Counted from the stretch's first letter, positions 46,874 through 59,301 are shown. The stretch is DNA of 64,000 nucleotides from Cryptomeria japonica (GCF_030272615.1 NC_081413.1:443945038-444009037); one strand, 5' to 3'. Program-made: numbers and translations. Notes: generated by a model from the sequence alone, not told the origin.

Positions 46874-48052
46874 TGTTGGCAATTTGGAGGAATTGATTAT
46901 GTGTTGCATTGATGTTTGTCATTGATGTCAACACTAGCTGTCTACCAGGTTCTGGTAGAGTGGTTGGTTTATGATGTTAATCTGGAGATCTTCTCTAGTA
47001 TGTTCCGGCTATTGGAATTGGTTTGGATTGGTTATTCATGTGTTATTGATGTGTATCACATTTAGTTGGTTTAGGATTTGATGATCTGGAAGCTATCATT
47101 TGTTCTAGTAAGCCTTTTGGTTACTGGTAAGGGTTTTACCAGTAGCGCTTTGTTGAAGATCTTTTGATGAATGTTGATAAGTGGTGTTGGTGCAGCTTCT
47201 AAAAGGTTATAAGGATGCTGATGCTTATCATGTTTGTGTTCCAGTTGATCAGTGGTGTTTTCATTTAGCACCAGACCTATTCTATTCTATCTTATTCTAC
47301 TAGGTTATGGACTGATTTATGTAACATGTTGGTTGATGCTCCCGATGTGTTACCGGTTGGATTTATTGATTGGTTTATGTTTTTTCAGTCTTAAGATGAC
47401 TTGGTTTATCATTGGTTTGTGAGACTATGTAACATATTTATTGTATTATCTTATAGGTGGCCGACCTAATTGTTTAGGTCCCAGATTGGTATAAATATGA
47501 TGTAAGATCTCTTTGTAGATCATGGGATTAAGGTTATGGGATCATCTGTGTGTGAATAAGGTTGTAATCATATGCAAAGATTTTGGTCGATCATAGGTGA
47601 TCGAATTGGGTTTGTGTAAGAGGTTTAAGACCTCTCGTATTGAGCTTAACTAAAATTGTACTCAGGCACAGGAGATGCTATTCTAGCAGTTCAATCTTCA
47701 CTTTGGATTGTAGTCTGATGTTTTTTCTAGTTAGTGAGGCTCCTTTTGTGATGAGTAGTACAATCTAGGCTGTTAACCTTCCTGCATGTGCAGGCCCCTT
47801 ATTGTAATAGTTATTCATCTACTCACTGGATTGATATTGTGGGTCTCCAATCCCACTGTGGTTTTTCCTCATTGACATTTTCCATGTATAAATTTGTGGT
47901 GTTATGGTGTTCATCTTTATGGTTGCATTGTTACTTATTGTTATATGTTTTTATGTTTACAAGTTGCTGAGTTGTGTAAATAAGTTTAAAAATCATAATT
48001 CTGAAAGAATACTGATTCACTCCCCCCCTCTCATTGTTCTTTTATCCCAACA
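46874..48052 (+). repeat. 5' LTR of Copia D
   Basis: Starts TGTTGGCAATTTGG, ends TTTATCCCAACA. TATA box TATAAATA at 47490-47497, in the same context as in Copia C. Near the end CTGATTCACTCCCCCCCTCTC is the family's version of the U5 hairpin, only partly paired. Confidence 0.88.
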
Positions 48053-48054
48053 AT

Positions 48055-48066
48055 TGGTATAAGAGC
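48055..48066 (+). other. primer-binding site of Copia D
   Basis: TGGTATAAGAGC, the initiator tRNA-Met-type site with one change. Confidence 0.8.
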
Positions 48067-48093
48067 CTAGTGCCTCGGATAAAGTCTAACAGC

Positions 48094-49257
48094 ATGAGGA
48101 AGATCTTGTATCTGGAATCCATGGAGATAAGTTTGAGGAAGAAACTTCAAGTAGCTCTTGAGGACTATGATGCTGAAAGGTTGAGGAACATGAAGCTACA
48201 AGATGAGTTGAGATCTACGAAGGAATTCATTTTTCCTCTGCGGGATAGATTCTCATCTACACAAGCTAAAAGGAAAGAACTTTGTGATCAATTACAAAAT
48301 TAGAATGATGGAGAGAAGAATGTTGTAAAGGAATTATTTCAGAAGCTTAGTCAGGAGAATGGTGTCATGAAGAATGACATGACAACTTTAACCATGAGGA
48401 TGTCCAAGGAGATTGAAGACTGGAAGAAGAATGAAGAAAATCTTGCTATATCTCTGAATGACATATCTAAGGAATGCATTATGTTGGCCCATTAGAATGA
48501 TGTGTTGAGAACTGAATTGGTACAATCATAGAACAATGATTAAGAGTTGGAAAGAATGATTACAATCCTAAGAGGAGATGTAGATGCTGCAAATGAATAC
48601 AAAAACAAGTTCAAGGTTAGTTCTGCTAAGCTTGATGAGTTATTGAAGGATCAAAGGGACACTGGAGACACTAGAGGTCTTACATTTGAGCATGGTGAAA
48701 TCTTAGCAACTACAAATCAGGATGACACATCTGGTGAGAAGGTCAACCGGAATCATAAATCATCGGTAAGGCTACCCAATGTACATAAATTTAATGGTAG
48801 ATTCTTTGTTTTCAATAAATTTGGTCATAGAGAAACTCAATGCAAAAATAGAGCAAATCAGAATAATAATTTAGTTCCTAGTTAGTGTTCAAATTGTAAA
48901 AAATTATGGTCATAGGACAAAAGATTGTAGAATGAATGTGAGATGTCATGCATGTAGAAGGTTTGGACATATGGCTAATCAATGTAGGTCTAGGAATGCT
49001 CAAGGTTATAGCAAAGCAATTCAGAAGAATAATATCACTTATTATGCATACAACAAAGTAGGACATATTGCTAAATATTGTAAAAGAAAGAACCTATCAG
49101 AAGGAAGTGATATATCTAATGAGAAGGAAAAGTAGAAGGTTGATGATATTCGGAAAGACCATGAGAAGAAGTGGGTTATGAATTCCGAAGATCAACCAGC
49201 AAAATCAAATGCCCCAGATGTTATTCAGCTGAAACATATACCTCGGTTACTCAATCG
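48094..49257 (+). pseudogene. Copia D gag: coiled coil plus four zinc knuckles
   Basis: The frame from the ATG at 48094 encodes a long helical protein (L-R-K-K-L-Q-V-A-L-E-D-Y-D ... E-R-L-R-N-M-K-L-Q-D-E-L-R) predicted to form a coiled coil, in place of the UBN2-type domain of A-C. TAG codons at 48301, 48496, 48529 and 48541 interrupt it. At the C side come four knuckle positions: F-N-K-F-G-H-R-E-T-Q-C (about 48820), one in another frame at about 48890, an intact C-H-A-C-R-R-F-G-H-M-A-N-Q-C (48944-48985), and Y-A-Y-N-K-V-G-H-I-A-K-Y-C with both first Cys changed to Tyr (to 49079). Element E has the same design. Confidence 0.75.
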
Positions 49258-50019
49258 ATAGAGCAAAATTTTCCTGCACCAATAGGAAACTAATCCGGTA
49301 AATAAGGCATTTGCCTTAGGGGAGGCAAATTGATGATATATCTTGCATTGCATCAAGTATTAGTCTGAAAGCCTATTTCAGACTTTGGAGAAGTCAGTTT
49401 CAAGGTTAACCGATGAAGATTTGTGGGATCTTAGATCTAGTTTGGTTTACTGTGAATTGTGGAGAGTGTTAATGTCAAGGTGGATGAGTAGTAAAAAAAT
49501 AAAATTAAAACTTATGAGAGAGAACTGGAAGTGGAAATGGTTATAACTAAACTCGTAACACCTATACCATAACAGAATGTTGAACCAGTTACTCCAACAA
49601 TATCAGAAAATTCAAGTGTAAGTGAAGTTTAGAGTAGAGGAACAAAAATTTAGAAGACTCCTAGGTATGTAAGGTTATCATTCAAAAGATCAGATCATTG
49701 GAGACAAGAACAAAGGAGTAATGACTAGAAGAAGATTGGTAGCTAGGGAGGTATGTTTAATTTCTCAAATTGAACTGACATCAGTTATTGAAGCTTGTAA
49801 GGATGAATGTTGGATGTAATCTATGAAAGAGGAATTGTATCAGTTAGAAAAGGAAAACACATGGACTTGGATGTTATTGGAACTTGACTTGATTGGTTTA
49901 CAAAGGATATTCTTAGATGGAAAGAATTGATTATATTGAATCCTTGCTCTGGTAGCTAGGATTTTTCAGATATTTTCAAGGATTTTAAAGCATGATTTGT
50001 GGCTTATGATGACTTTACA
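49258..50019 (+). pseudogene. Copia D pol remnant (pre-RT linker)
   Basis: Broken frames. The part at about 49680-49870 reads S-K-D-Q-I-I-G-D-K-N-K-G-V-M-T-R and V-C-L-I-S-Q-I-E, the linker before the Copia RT (compare 40110-40300). The RT itself is then missing; about 100 bases of scrambled RT-like sequence lead to the RNase H. Protease and integrase are absent. Confidence 0.65.
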
Positions 50020-50480
50020 TTATGAGCATATTTAGATGCGGATTGGGATAGAGATATAGGTAACCAGATAGGCACATCTGGTGAAGTTTTCTTTCTCAGA
50101 AAGAATCTTGTGTCATGGATCAGCAAGAAATAGTCATGTACTTATTTATCTACTATTGAAGTTGATTATGTTGTTGTTGCTACAAACTGTACACAAGTTC
50201 TATGGTTGAAGCAAATGTTGAAGGATATAAGGATAGATTGTAATGAGCTGGTAATTATTCAATGTGATAACTCTACTACTATTGACATATCAAAGAATCT
50301 AGTATTTCATTCTAAGACAAAGCACATTTCTATCAAGTATAATTTTAAGAAGGAGAAGGTGGAAGCAAATGAAGTTGGGCTGGTTTATGTGAACACCAAA
50401 GAGTAGATTTCAGATATCTTCACTAAACCTTTACCTAAGGAATCATTTGAATACTTTAGAGACAATTTGGGAGTTTTTGC
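50020..50480 (+). pseudogene. Copia D RNase H
   Basis: C-terminal end of pol in one frame: Y-L-D-A-D-W-D (about 50026), F-L-R-K-N-L-V-S-W-I-S-K-K (50092), then A-T-N-C-T-Q-V-L-W-L-K-Q-M (50180) and Q-C-D-N-S-T-T-I-D (50260). A TAG at 50404 replaces Gln before I-S-D-I-F-T-K-P-L-P. It parallels Copia C 41270-41690. Confidence 0.85.
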
Positions 50481-50967
50481 CCCTCCGATTGAGACTTTAG
50501 TGATGCTGATTGGCATCAGTCCAGTATGCATTTTTCAGAGCTATCATTCATTCCAGATTGATGAGTTGGTGCTACTACTTATGGGGAGTATTTAGTTGTA
50601 TGGTTCAAAATATTTATGAGTTTTCTTTAATATTTATGTTAGATTTTTGGCATTGATTTCAAAGGGGGAGAGATATAAATGTGAAAAAAAGAGAAAAATA
50701 GAGCTTAATAGGGATATAAGTCTAAGGGGGAGATTGTTGGCACAAGGAGGATGAACATAATTTCAGATTGGTTGATTCCCATTGGGGGAGATTGGTTTAG
50801 GTCTATGGATGGTTAATTGGTATAGAGATATTTGTTTCAGAACTTCATTATCATATTATTTTTGGGCTATTGTTGGATGTCTTCCTTTGGGGGAGACTTG
50901 TTTAGCATTTCTTAGCACTTGGATGTGTTTCACATCTAGTGTTACCATCAATGCAAAAGGGGGAGAT
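50481..50967 (+). other. Copia D 3' untranslated region with serial polypurine runs
   Basis: AAGGGGGAGA-like runs at about 50663, 50724, 50785, 50890 and 50955. The last borders the LTR. The one at 50724 is followed by TTGTTGGCA, copying the real tract-LTR junction. Confidence 0.75.
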
Positions 50968-51428
50968 TGTTGGAAATTTGGAGGAATTGATTATGTGTTG
51001 CATTGATGTTTGTCATTGATATCAACACTAGTCGTCTATTGGGTTCTGGTAGAGTGGTTGGTTTATGATGTTGATCTAGAGATCTTCTCTAGTATGTTCT
51101 AGGTGTTAGAGCTGGTTTAGATTGGTTATTCATGAATTCCTAATGCATATCACATTTAGTTGGTTCAGTATTTGATGATCCGGAAGCTATCATTTGTTCT
51201 AGTAAGCCTTTTGGTTATCTGTAAGGGTTTTATCGATAGAGCTCTGTTGAAGATCTTTTGATGAATCTGATAAGTGGCATTGGTGCAACTTCTAGAAGGT
51301 TATCAGGATGCTGATGGTTATCATGTTTGTGTTCCAGTTGATTAGTGGTGTTTGCATTTAGCACTGGACCTATTCTATTCTATCTTATTCTGCTAGGTTA
51401 TGGATCAGTTTATGTAACATGTTGGTTG
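50968..51428 (+). repeat. 3' LTR of Copia D, truncated
   Basis: It aligns with the first ~460 bp of the 5' LTR and stops at ATGTTGGTTG, where the antisense LTR fragment begins. Confidence 0.85.
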
Positions 51429-52560
51429 TGTTGAACAGTTCAAATAACTAGAAGACAACTGAGAGAGGCAGGTGAATCATTTGTCACCAAATTACCATAA
51501 CCGTAAGCAATTAAAACTTTAATAACGAAACCCAAAAGATTAATACCAGAATCCATAAACAAATTACCGAAATAGTAGATATACCAATTAAGTATAAACA
51601 ACAATTAGAGAATAAATACCATCCACATGACACCAAGATTTGTAAGTGGAAAACCTAGTAAAAGCAAAAACCACGGTGGGAACCTACCTACAATCACATA
51701 ATACTTCTATAGTAAGTATGTGATTAAAAATTGAGGGGACTACACTTGTAGCAAGGCCAATAACCTAGATCACACTACTCATTACAAAAGGATTCTCACT
51801 GACTACATAAAAATCCAAACTACAATCTGGAAGATAGAATGAACTACAATCGTAGCATCTCCTATGTCTGAGTACAATTGATATTAAGATCAATACCATA
51901 GGAATAAATCCTCTTACATAAACCCAACTCGATCACCAATGATCAACCAAATCCTCTGCATGAATGATTATTACATTAATTTATCCTTACATATTCATAT
52001 ACCACACATGATCTACAATGAGATCTTACAACATATATATACAAACCCTTGACCACAAACAATAAGGGCGGCCACCAAAAAATAAAATAATTACATAATT
52101 ACAAAACATGTTGGCCTGAGATGAAACAAATAATATCCAACCCATAAGACATCCCAAAAACACATCGACAAGTCCAATCAACATGTTACATTAAGCCAAT
52201 CCATAACCTAGATAATATCAGACCCAATTTAGGTCCACACATGCTAAAGCAATAATCCCAATCAGCTAAGTTTCAAACATGATCACCATCATCATCCTAA
52301 ATATCTAAAAGAAGCCGTACCAACACCATTTATGCATAACATCAAAGATCTTCAATAAAGTTCTTCCTGTGAAACCCTCATCGAATCAACAAACCAAGCT
52401 TACTAGCATATAGGGTAGCATCCGATCACCAAATTACAACAAACTACCTAAACATGAATCTGAGTAGCATGAATAGAAGATCTAAGCCAATTCCAAAATC
52501 CAAAACATAACGGAGCATACTAGATCATCATGATCTAATCCAACCAGAAACCAAACATCC
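51429..52560 (-). mobile_element. antisense Copia LTR fragment
   Basis: On the minus strand it ends GAACTGTTCAACA after a U5 hairpin-like GACAAATGA/TCAGTTGTC (one mismatch). It carries a TATA run (about 52034-52042) and the CCCACCGTGGTTTTT phrase common to all Copia LTRs here. It resembles the LTR of element D but is a different subfamily. Its own 5' start is missing near 52560, so it is truncated; no target duplication is visible. Confidence 0.7.
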
Positions 52561-52920
52561 TTGTTGTCACGAAGGATTGCACACGTGATGCTAAATGTGA
52601 AACCAAGCAATCTTGTGAAACATGAAAACACATTTGAGCCTATGGGTTGCTTAAGTTGAAGGTGAATCTTCGAGTTATGGGTCGGATTCCCTTCTAAAAT
52701 TTACTAAGGTGGAAAAGAGTGAGAGATAATATGAAAATACAGTAAAACTACAACTAAACTAGGAGGTGATACACCAAAAATGATTATGATAATAGCCCTA
52801 TAACTCATAGAAACATATCAAAAATTTATCCACACAAAGAAATTTACTCTTCAACCACATAAATATTTCCTAGGAAGGACAAGGAGAATGTAAACTTGGA
52901 AGGAAAACCAGTTTCACTGA
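52561..52920. other. unassigned AT-rich spacer
   Basis: 360 bases between the LTR fragment and element E. Nothing recognised. Confidence 0.4.
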
Positions 52921-54050
52921 TGGACTTATAAAGCACTGAGAGGGGGGGGGGTGTGAATCAGTGACACCAAAAATGATACTACTTTAAACACTGATCGGTA
53001 GATATACTTAACAAGTTTGTGAAACACTATGATTGCAATCCAAAATAATATAAAAGAATCTAGAATAATTTAAACATCCACCATAACACAAGTGTTTATA
53101 TGTGGAAAACCCAAATGGGAAAAACCACGGTGAGATGGGACTCACAAGTTAACTATCTGCAGTAATAGATAACTAACTGGTTAAGGTCTACAAAAAGTTG
53201 CTCTACTAGGAGTGAATCCTGTTAAAGATCCCACAGCTTAGTTAAAAGATATACCCTATTAAAGGTAGTACCCTATTAGGAGTAACCTCAATAGAGAATT
53301 TCTAAATCCAAACTAATGGATCACCTGGTTAGAGAATTTATACAACGAATCTTGTTAGAGGTTACCTAGCTAGGGGATTTGATTGTTGCAGTGATTAGAA
53401 AACAACAGGTGGTGTGATCTAGTAGTAGCACAACTTGCTTGAATAGATCCTCTTCTGTGCACTCAAAACTTCATTACCAACATACTTTGTAACTTAACAC
53501 TTCTACCTTCATATCAAATCATCTCATATCATATCTCCTTCTCTCATATAAAATAATTCATTGTGATGTCAATATATAGAAATTTAGATTTCATGTCGGG
53601 CTTTAGAAATAATATCACAATTTCCTAGGTGCAGTGTATCTAGTCAAACAATCATAACTCATCACAAAAATACCGCCAAAATTTGTCAAGTAGGATAACT
53701 CATGATGACCAGTGATAACTCATCACATTATCAATGAATACCATTTGGAACAACAATACCAGTTGGAGTTAAACATATAAATCATTTGTCCTTTGATGCT
53801 CCTTTGATAATCTCCATTGGATCTTCAAGTTGATGTTAATTTATGTATATCCATATATAAATACACATCGGTTGTGTCTATGTATATACCGGTTGTCACC
53901 ATGCACTAGTTAGATATAAACTTCTAGTATAATCATTGCAATATAAACAACTTTGAAGTCACACCGATAGACAATATGAACATATGTGTGTATGTGTTTC
54001 ATCAATGATAACATATGAAGTTATTCATTACAATCATCGTCAATCCAACA
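52921..54050 (-). repeat. 3' LTR of element E
   Basis: On its own strand it starts TGTTGGATTGACG and ends TTATAAGTCCA. It contains the U5 hairpin core CACTGA/TCAGTG around a C run and CCTGTTAGG-type motifs (53170-53390). Confidence 0.85.
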
Positions 54051-54064
54051 ATTTCCCCCTTTGG
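54051..54064 (-). other. polypurine tract of element E
   Basis: CCAAAGGGGGAAAT on the minus strand, directly before the LTR start TGTTGG. Confidence 0.85.
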
Positions 54065-54235
54065 CATTGATGGCAACACTTAGAAAATTTTACAGCAATA
54101 CTAAGTGTGCTTACAAAAAAAAAATTGTACACATATATTTCTACTCCTACTCCCCCTTACTACATACAACATACAAAATTTTCATAAGACACATACATAT
54201 TTCTACTCCCACTTTGACAAAAATTCCAAATTGAA

Positions 54236-54262
54236 AAGAAATATATATATATATATATATAG
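54236..54262. repeat. (TA)n microsatellite
   Basis: A run of about 10 AT dinucleotides directly behind the 3' end of the element E ORF. Confidence 0.8.
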
Positions 54263-54312
54263 AAAAAATTGTATCAAAATGTTTTACATATACAAAAACT
54301 TGAAAATCTAAA

Positions 54313-57300
54313 TCAAGATGTATGCAGTGCAATCCTCATTAAAATATCACTAAAGTTACTCTTCAATTGAGAAAAGGCATGTTCCCATGTCTCCAGCAAG
54401 TTCTCAGTAATCTCAATTGTGGTCATAGTCTGAGTACAAAACTCTTCCATTGAATCAAGTGTACATGTCTCTGGAGTAGCCAAAATTGCTTTTGCATTCT
54501 TGTAGGCTCTTTGCAATATGTCCACTTGGGGTCTAAGTAGATTCTTCAACTCCTTCAGGGATCAGAGTCTTTTTGCCTTTTCAAAATCATTGGTATCTAA
54601 CGTATTTTGCAAATCATCCACAAATTTGCGAAAAGGAAAAATAGAATCTTGTAATGGTACATATGCATTGCATATCTTCTTTAGCTCTTTCTCTATTTTA
54701 GTTCACCTTTTATTGATATCAGAATAAAATAATGAAATATTAGAAGTAGATGCAATAATTTTCCCTCCTATTTCAATATCTTTTCTTAATAAATCTTTAT
54801 TAAGAGAGAGCAATTTTTCCTATATCAATCTCTTTCATAAGCTTCTCTCCACGCTTCTTCCTGTAGCTCTTCTCAACATAAATTTGTGTTGCTTCTTCTA
54901 GGTACTTAATTTGGTCAAATGCATCAGCAAAGAACTAACCAAGCTTGCAAATAGGAGTTGAAAAATGCCCTATAGCAGTTTTCAGTAGTAGACTTGTCAG
55001 AATATCCACAACATTGTGAATGGTTTCTGCCTCCATTCTCTGTTCTTTAAGTCTCTTCTTTTGTGCCCTATAATGCATGATAGTTACAATCTTCATCATT
55101 TATGATGCATTCATCTTATCAACAATTATAGGTGCTGAGATGCCTAATGAGTCATCATCATCTTCATTAGTTTGTTGTATGACTAATGATTTTACTAGTT
55201 CAACAAATGTTACCTTATTAATTTTTTCTTTCTCTTCTTCTTTCTCCATTCCCTATTCAAAAATCTGTGTATCAACTTTTTCTTCAAATTCCTTCTAAGT
55301 GGCCTGTGAAACCAGTGGGAGTTGGGGTTTCACTGGTTGTTCTTTGGCTGGTGGAATATCCACTCTTGGTTGAGTTGTCCATATGTCAAATGTAGTAACC
55401 TGTGAATCTAAAATTGTCAGTGGCTGCATATCAAGTGCAGTAATGTTTCCAGATATATCTATTACTTCCTAAATATCATCAACAAGTATGACTCGTTGGG
55501 AAATAGTGTCATCCTTCTTCTTGACAGGATAGACAATATCAGCTTGCACAATTTCTTCCTCATCCATTTCTAGTAGATCAACAGTATCCTGCTCATCTTT
55601 AGAAGAATGTATAATCTTTTACATCTGTTGAATATTACGAGCAATCTGATGAGTCTCAATTTCAACATGTTGCACCTTTCCACTAAGAAGCTTCAATCTT
55701 CTTGACTTGAATGCAAATTGGACTTTGTACTTATCAAGCAATTCAATTAACTCATCCTTTGACAAATCAAAAAAATATTGCACAAATACATCATCTATAA
55801 TTTTCTTTCTTTCTTCACAGCTTCCTCCCATTTATTCAAAAGGCTTGTATGTAAGGAATTAGAAATATCTTTTTCAAGATCATGAGGTAATCTATTGTAA
55901 TGGTACAACTAATTGATTACCTGTTGAACAATTTGTTCCTTCTGATCTTCATTGAATAAATCAAAATGAATTTTGACATTATCAAATCTATTTCTTCCTA
56001 ATGTCTTCACCATTTTCTCAAAATTAGTCTCAGGCTTATAAGTTAAGACACTAATAGGCATAGTTGCCTTTGGCACTTCTTTCACTGGTTTGGCTTCTTT
56101 ACCAGTTGCTTTCATTTTCTTGGGTTCCTCCTCAGTATTAGTACTTTCAGATTCTGCTTGGAGAATCAGTTTCCGACCTCTTTTCTTTGATGTAGTTTTC
56201 TTCTTTACATATACTTTAGGTTCTGGTTCCTTTTTATTTTGGACACTTTGTGTCACTCTAGTACTTTTTATTATTGGAGGTGCTTGCTCAGCCTTCTTCC
56301 TCTTACCTTTACCACTTATGGTTGGAACACTACTGGTTTCAACTTTTGCAGTTTGAACTTCAACTGTATCCAATCTTGTCTTCTTTTTGTCCAGTGGAGA
56401 TGGCAATAGGTTATTAGCATAACCGATCAATAAGTCATAATTAACTTCATAGCTCATGTCTTCCATTTCATCTTCTCTAGGCTCAATATGTTTCATTAGA
56501 TAGAAATCAATGGTGACTGTGAAAATGATGTCCGTAGCAAAGTTTTTCACCACATCCTCAGGTAGCCTTACCCTCATACTCATTTTTTTCTAAAATTCAT
56601 TGAAATATTTATTCATTGCAGAAGAGAAGGTGTTCCTCATAGCCTTAATGCTATTCTCAATCTAGGCAGTTACTAGTAGATCCTTAGACCATTCAAGATC
56701 ACCAATTCCCAGTAGGAAATTCATGAAATAAAATAATAAACCAATCAACAACTGACCAAATTTAAACTTTTGACTATTGTCCTTCTTGATAGAATGAAGA
56801 TTCAACATTAATTGGCTCCTTATGGCCTCACACGGGTCATAATTAGCATTTTCAGCTATCATTTTATAAGCAATATGCACTACTGCATATGATACATTGT
56901 TCATTCTACTGGAATAGAATATTTGGTAGCCTATAACCATAGTTGCCAGTTTAACCATTGGATCCTTAATGTTATTGACAGAAAAAGCACGTCCATCAGA
57001 GGTTGGTGAGGTTAAAGTGTTTACTGTCTCTTTTGAAATTTGCCTCAGCTTAGGTACTTCACTAGTTGAGAAAAAACTAGTTACTACTTGAATAGCCTCC
57101 TTGGTTATAGTGTGTGTCCTTCCCAAATACATATTTTCCCCATGAACTCGACTGAGAATAAATCGGATATGTTCCTCTTCAAAATCTTCAAGAAAATAAG
57201 CTACATTTTGAAAGCCTTTCTCATAAACCCTAATATACTTGGGTTGAATCTTTCTATTTTCATCGCAAAGGGATTTCAACTGAGAACAAATTGACAATGA

Positions 57301-57471
57301 TCCTAAATCCTGAATTTTACAATCAATGTAGCTAGACAAATCTCCTTTCACTACAACACCGTTAGGAACTTGAGATAAAGCATTATAAGACACAATTAGT
57401 TCTGACTTCACAACCTCCATAGGTTCAGATGTGATCATCAATTTCTCTACTTGCTTAGACGATGATGCCAT
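54313..57471 (-). pseudogene. element E orphan ORF, about 1,050 codons, unknown function
   Basis: I do not recognise this protein. It starts at 57471 (M-A-S-S-S-K-Q-V-E-K) and holds a ~270-residue, mostly helical N-terminal part with F-L-E-D-F-E-E-E-H-I-R-F and F-K-F-G-Q-L-L-I-G-L-L-F-Y-F. A TAG at 56662 and another at 56584 follow, both at likely Gln. The next ~220 residues (56583-55909) include a Lys/Arg-rich part (K-K-K-T-T-S-K-K-R-G-R-K) that could be nuclear-localising or nucleic-acid binding. A frameshift lies near 55830. The rest is acidic, then helical, with a last open part at 54549-54313. It occupies the place of pol. It may be a captured host gene or a transposon-specific protein. 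Confidence 0.6.
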
Positions 57472-58050
57472 TTCAGATAAACTAGATTCAAAGAAGGATT
57501 TTACAAAGAAATACCCTAGTTTATGCGCGCTGCTTGTTTACCAGTTGATTACTCAAGTGCACACCAGTTCAGTCTTCACTAACCTTGAAATCAACTTGAT
57601 CATGCAAATCACAATACAACTTTGACTAAAATCAGCTAGCAATCCTTTCTTCGCTCTACAAGTGCTCAAGAATTCTCTCTCAAATGCATTAGGGTACAAA
57701 TAACAAAGTAAAACTCGCTTTTATCCTTTTTACCTACTACAATAAATGCTCTCCCATTAGGGCTACAAACCCTAATTACACCACTTAATGAATCATATAA
57801 TATTTACAGATGTAAAATTGGTTGATAAGCTTTTGAAAAACCGATTGACAAAAGTTATCAAAATTTCAAGCATTCAAACTCTCTTACCACTCATTCTTTT
57901 CAAGGGGTTCGGAAGTAAATTTACCACTATGCTCCCCTTAGCCATATGAAAGGATCATTTCACTGGTGCAGGATTCTCCACACTGGGTGAAGGATTAGTT
58001 TCTTCTACAGGTATATCATCACTCTTCTTTTTCCATATTTGATTCATTTC
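57472..58050 (-). other. element E spacer between gag and orphan ORF
   Basis: No open frame on the minus strand. It includes AT-rich sequence and the upstream region of the orphan ORF. A spliced or internally initiated transcript would be needed to express that ORF; I cannot tell which. Confidence 0.4.
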
Positions 58051-59236
58051 TTCTCTGGTTTCCTAAATATTTACCTTCTTCTTGCCTTTTGGATCTTTAG
58101 AATGTTTAACCAGTTTGTTCTTTCTGGATCTACAAAACTTTGCCATGTATCCCAGTTTATGACAATGATATCAGGCCATTCTAGATGATCTCCAAGGTCC
58201 TACATTGCCTCTTCCAGTTCTCCTTTTGCAATTCATAGGTACATGAACAAAATTGTTACAAATGGTGCAAATGACATTTGTTACCTTTTCCATCTCAAAT
58301 AGACTAAACTGGCTGACAAAGGGTCTTTGCTAGTTCATGTTACCTCAGTTATCATAATTTCTCATCTAGTTTCCGTTTGGTCTTGGATTCATATGAGGTA
58401 CTTGATTATTTGCTCCATATCTGTATTCAACTGAGCTATGTCCATACATTTGGCATGTGAAATAATGACCTTCAAATTTCTTGGACATATACCTAGTATT
58501 TGTATTTTAGCTTGCATTTCCATTAGGTTTGTTTCTACATACATTTGCCATATGACTAGGTTTATGGCAACACAAAGCAAACCGGTTTAAAAACCTTCTT
58601 ACTGGTAGGATTGTTAGCCTTAGGTTTCTCCTTATGAATGTTTCTCTTTGTACCAGAAGATTTTCCTTTCTCAGATGTGTTAAAACCAAGTCTAGATGTA
58701 TCACCTTTCATCCTTTGTGATTGAATTTTCTCATCTAGTAAGGTAGAACTTTTGTTGAACTTTTCCAATTTCCCATTAGCTTCAGTGAGCTGTTTGGTAA
58801 GATCTTCATTATGTTTTGATAGGGTCTCTCTTAGAGATGATGTCGATTCAAGATCTACTTGTAAGGTCTCTTTTTCTTCTTTCTCTACATGACAATGTTC
58901 ATGCAAAGTAGCATTCTCTCACTTGATCTCATGATCTCTTTCTTTGACGAGATCTTTAGCTATCCTGCTAGCTTCCAGTTCTTGACTCATGTAGATAGTT
59001 AGTCCTTCTAGCTCTCGGCTCAAATTTAGCTTTTCACTGTTTAGTTTTTCAACTTCCTCAACTAAAGAATCAATATTAGTCTCATAAGAAGAACTATTAT
59101 CAGATATTTCCAACAATTGTTCAGTTAGATCTCTCCTTTTGACTTGAGAAGCTTCCAGTTTGACCCTTAGGGTTTGAAGCTCATTTCTACGAGCTTCAAG
59201 CTCTCTAGCCATCTCAAGGTAGCTCATATCCTGCAT
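58051..59236 (-). pseudogene. element E gag: coiled coil plus zinc knuckles
   Basis: The most likely start is the ATG at 59234-59236 (M-Q-D-M-S-Y-L-E-M-A-R-E-L-E), 48 bases after the primer-binding site. A long coiled coil follows (R-R-N-E-L-Q-T-L-R-V-K-L-E ... L-S-R-E-L-E-G-L), with a stop at 58919 and continuation to 58562. Knuckle positions: C-H-K-P-S-H-M-A-N-V-C (about 58550, frameshifted), a second near 58440, an intact C-T-I-C-N-N-F-V-H-V-P-M-N-C (58228-58269) and C-H-K-L-G-Y-M-A-K-F-C (about 58170-58140; His replaced by Tyr). It has no UBN2-type domain. The design matches gag of Copia D. Confidence 0.75.
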
Positions 59237-59283
59237 GGTGGCTTTAGGGTTTCCTTCCAAGCAATTATGATTTAAAGAAGTTA

Positions 59284-59296
59284 GTCTTTGATACCA
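59284..59296 (-). other. primer-binding site of element E
   Basis: TGGTATCAAAGAC on the minus strand, five bases after the LTR end; initiator tRNA-Met type with two changes. Confidence 0.75.
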
Positions 59297-59301
59297 ATTA
59301 A

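Larger units (their letters stand above)
46874..51428 (+). mobile_element. Copia element D, heavily deleted
   Basis: The 5' LTR is 46874-48052; the 3' LTR (50968-51428) is cut by an antisense LTR fragment. Between them lie a coiled-coil gag with four zinc-knuckle positions, a short pre-RT linker and an RNase H end. Protease, integrase and nearly all of RT are gone. The gag type links it to element E. Confidence 0.85.
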
